A DNA stretch of 64,000 nt from Tetracentron sinense. Taxonomy: Eukaryota > Streptophyta > Magnoliopsida > Trochodendrales > Trochodendraceae. Below, one piece after another: positions 63,776 through 64,000 of this stretch. Made by a program: the position numbers and the translations under genes. Each line of letters starts with the position of its first letter. The first letter of the stretch is position 1. Where the stretch lies: NCBI GenBank assembly GCA_015143295.1, contig CM026552.1, forward strand, positions 61,746,944 to 61,810,943. The letters run 5' to 3'. Below the pieces are notes generated by a model, which saw only the letters and a program-made list of their open reading frames with translations, ran no database searches and had not been told where the DNA came from.

Positions 63776-64000
63776 TGTAACTCCCCAAAATTGTAAATAA
63801 TAAAATTATGTGTTTACTGGTCCTTAACTGGGGTTAAATACTTGAGTGTTTGTAAAATTAATAAAAAGTGGGTTTTGCCCGGGATTGAAGTGCACCGAGG
63901 AAATCTCAATATCTTTCCTCCAAAATCACACACAGTGTGTCAGTCGACTACCGGGACACACTCCTATCGTATCGGTTCCGTCAGGTATCATTTCGCAGGA
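63776..64000 (+). mobile_element. 3' LTR of D, cut by the window edge
   Basis: It begins TGTAACTCCCC and aligns with the start of solo LTR I read on - (51327 downward), including CACACAGTGTG and TCGGTTCCGTCAGGTA. The remainder lies beyond the window. Confidence 0.9.

Overview
The window is plant nuclear DNA made almost entirely of nested LTR retrotransposons. I found no host protein gene, rRNA gene, tRNA gene or CRISPR array. Evidence for a flowering plant, probably a eudicot, is: Ty3/gypsy chromoviruses with a C-terminal chromodomain and tRNA-Met primer sites (Tekay/Del type), SIRE/Maximus-type Ty1/copia elements, a Tourist-like MITE, and plant-style GT-AG introns and TATA boxes. I cannot name the species. 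The context suggests gene-poor, pericentromere-like heterochromatin.

Layout, with element letters used throughout. L: 3' end of a + strand gypsy LTR (1-475). A: gag-only gypsy element on the - strand; its 3' LTR is 476-2413, its interior 2414-5453, and its 5' LTR is split (5454-5796 and 42597-44961). E: a gypsy chromovirus on + (5797-42591, duplicated target CCTAC) that sits inside A's 5' LTR. Inside E lie F, a gypsy chromovirus (6321-16666, target GATAG, in E's 5' LTR), and G, an 11-kb SIRE-like copia on - (27307-38378, target GCGTC, in E's pol). Next to F is a tandem copy of F's pol end, F's 3' LTR and part of E's LTR (18293-23756), which is either a real microhomology duplication or a misassembly. 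B: an old copia on - (fragments from 44962 to about 53888) that received A, solo gypsy LTR H (45007-47373), solo gypsy LTR I (48545-51327) and a MITE (51413-51753). C: a gag-only SIRE-like copia on - (54167 to about 59787). D: a decayed gypsy element on + (59788-64000) carrying solo LTR K (61484-63642).

How the parts work together. G has an uninterrupted 1773-codon gag-pol frame and is the best candidate for an autonomous element. C looks like a gag-only relative. E and F share nearly identical gag-pol but carry single-base frameshifts or stops. A keeps gag only.

Most unusual observations. (1) An array of seven ACCGATCGATCGGT-type palindromes, split 3+4 by a conserved spacer of about 55 bp, occurs in the LTRs of gypsy elements E and H and also in copia element G. 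Copia C keeps the spacer but uses a different palindrome core. In each case the array lies just upstream of a TATA-like box. (2) G carries an extra 429-codon ORF with its own palindromes and TATA box. (3) The gypsy LTRs share an ATG-free leader, a candidate leader intron, and a small acidic reading frame (PWVEEEYVEE) conserved across families. (4) E and F have an intron-like segment of 144-148 bp exactly at the gag-protease boundary.
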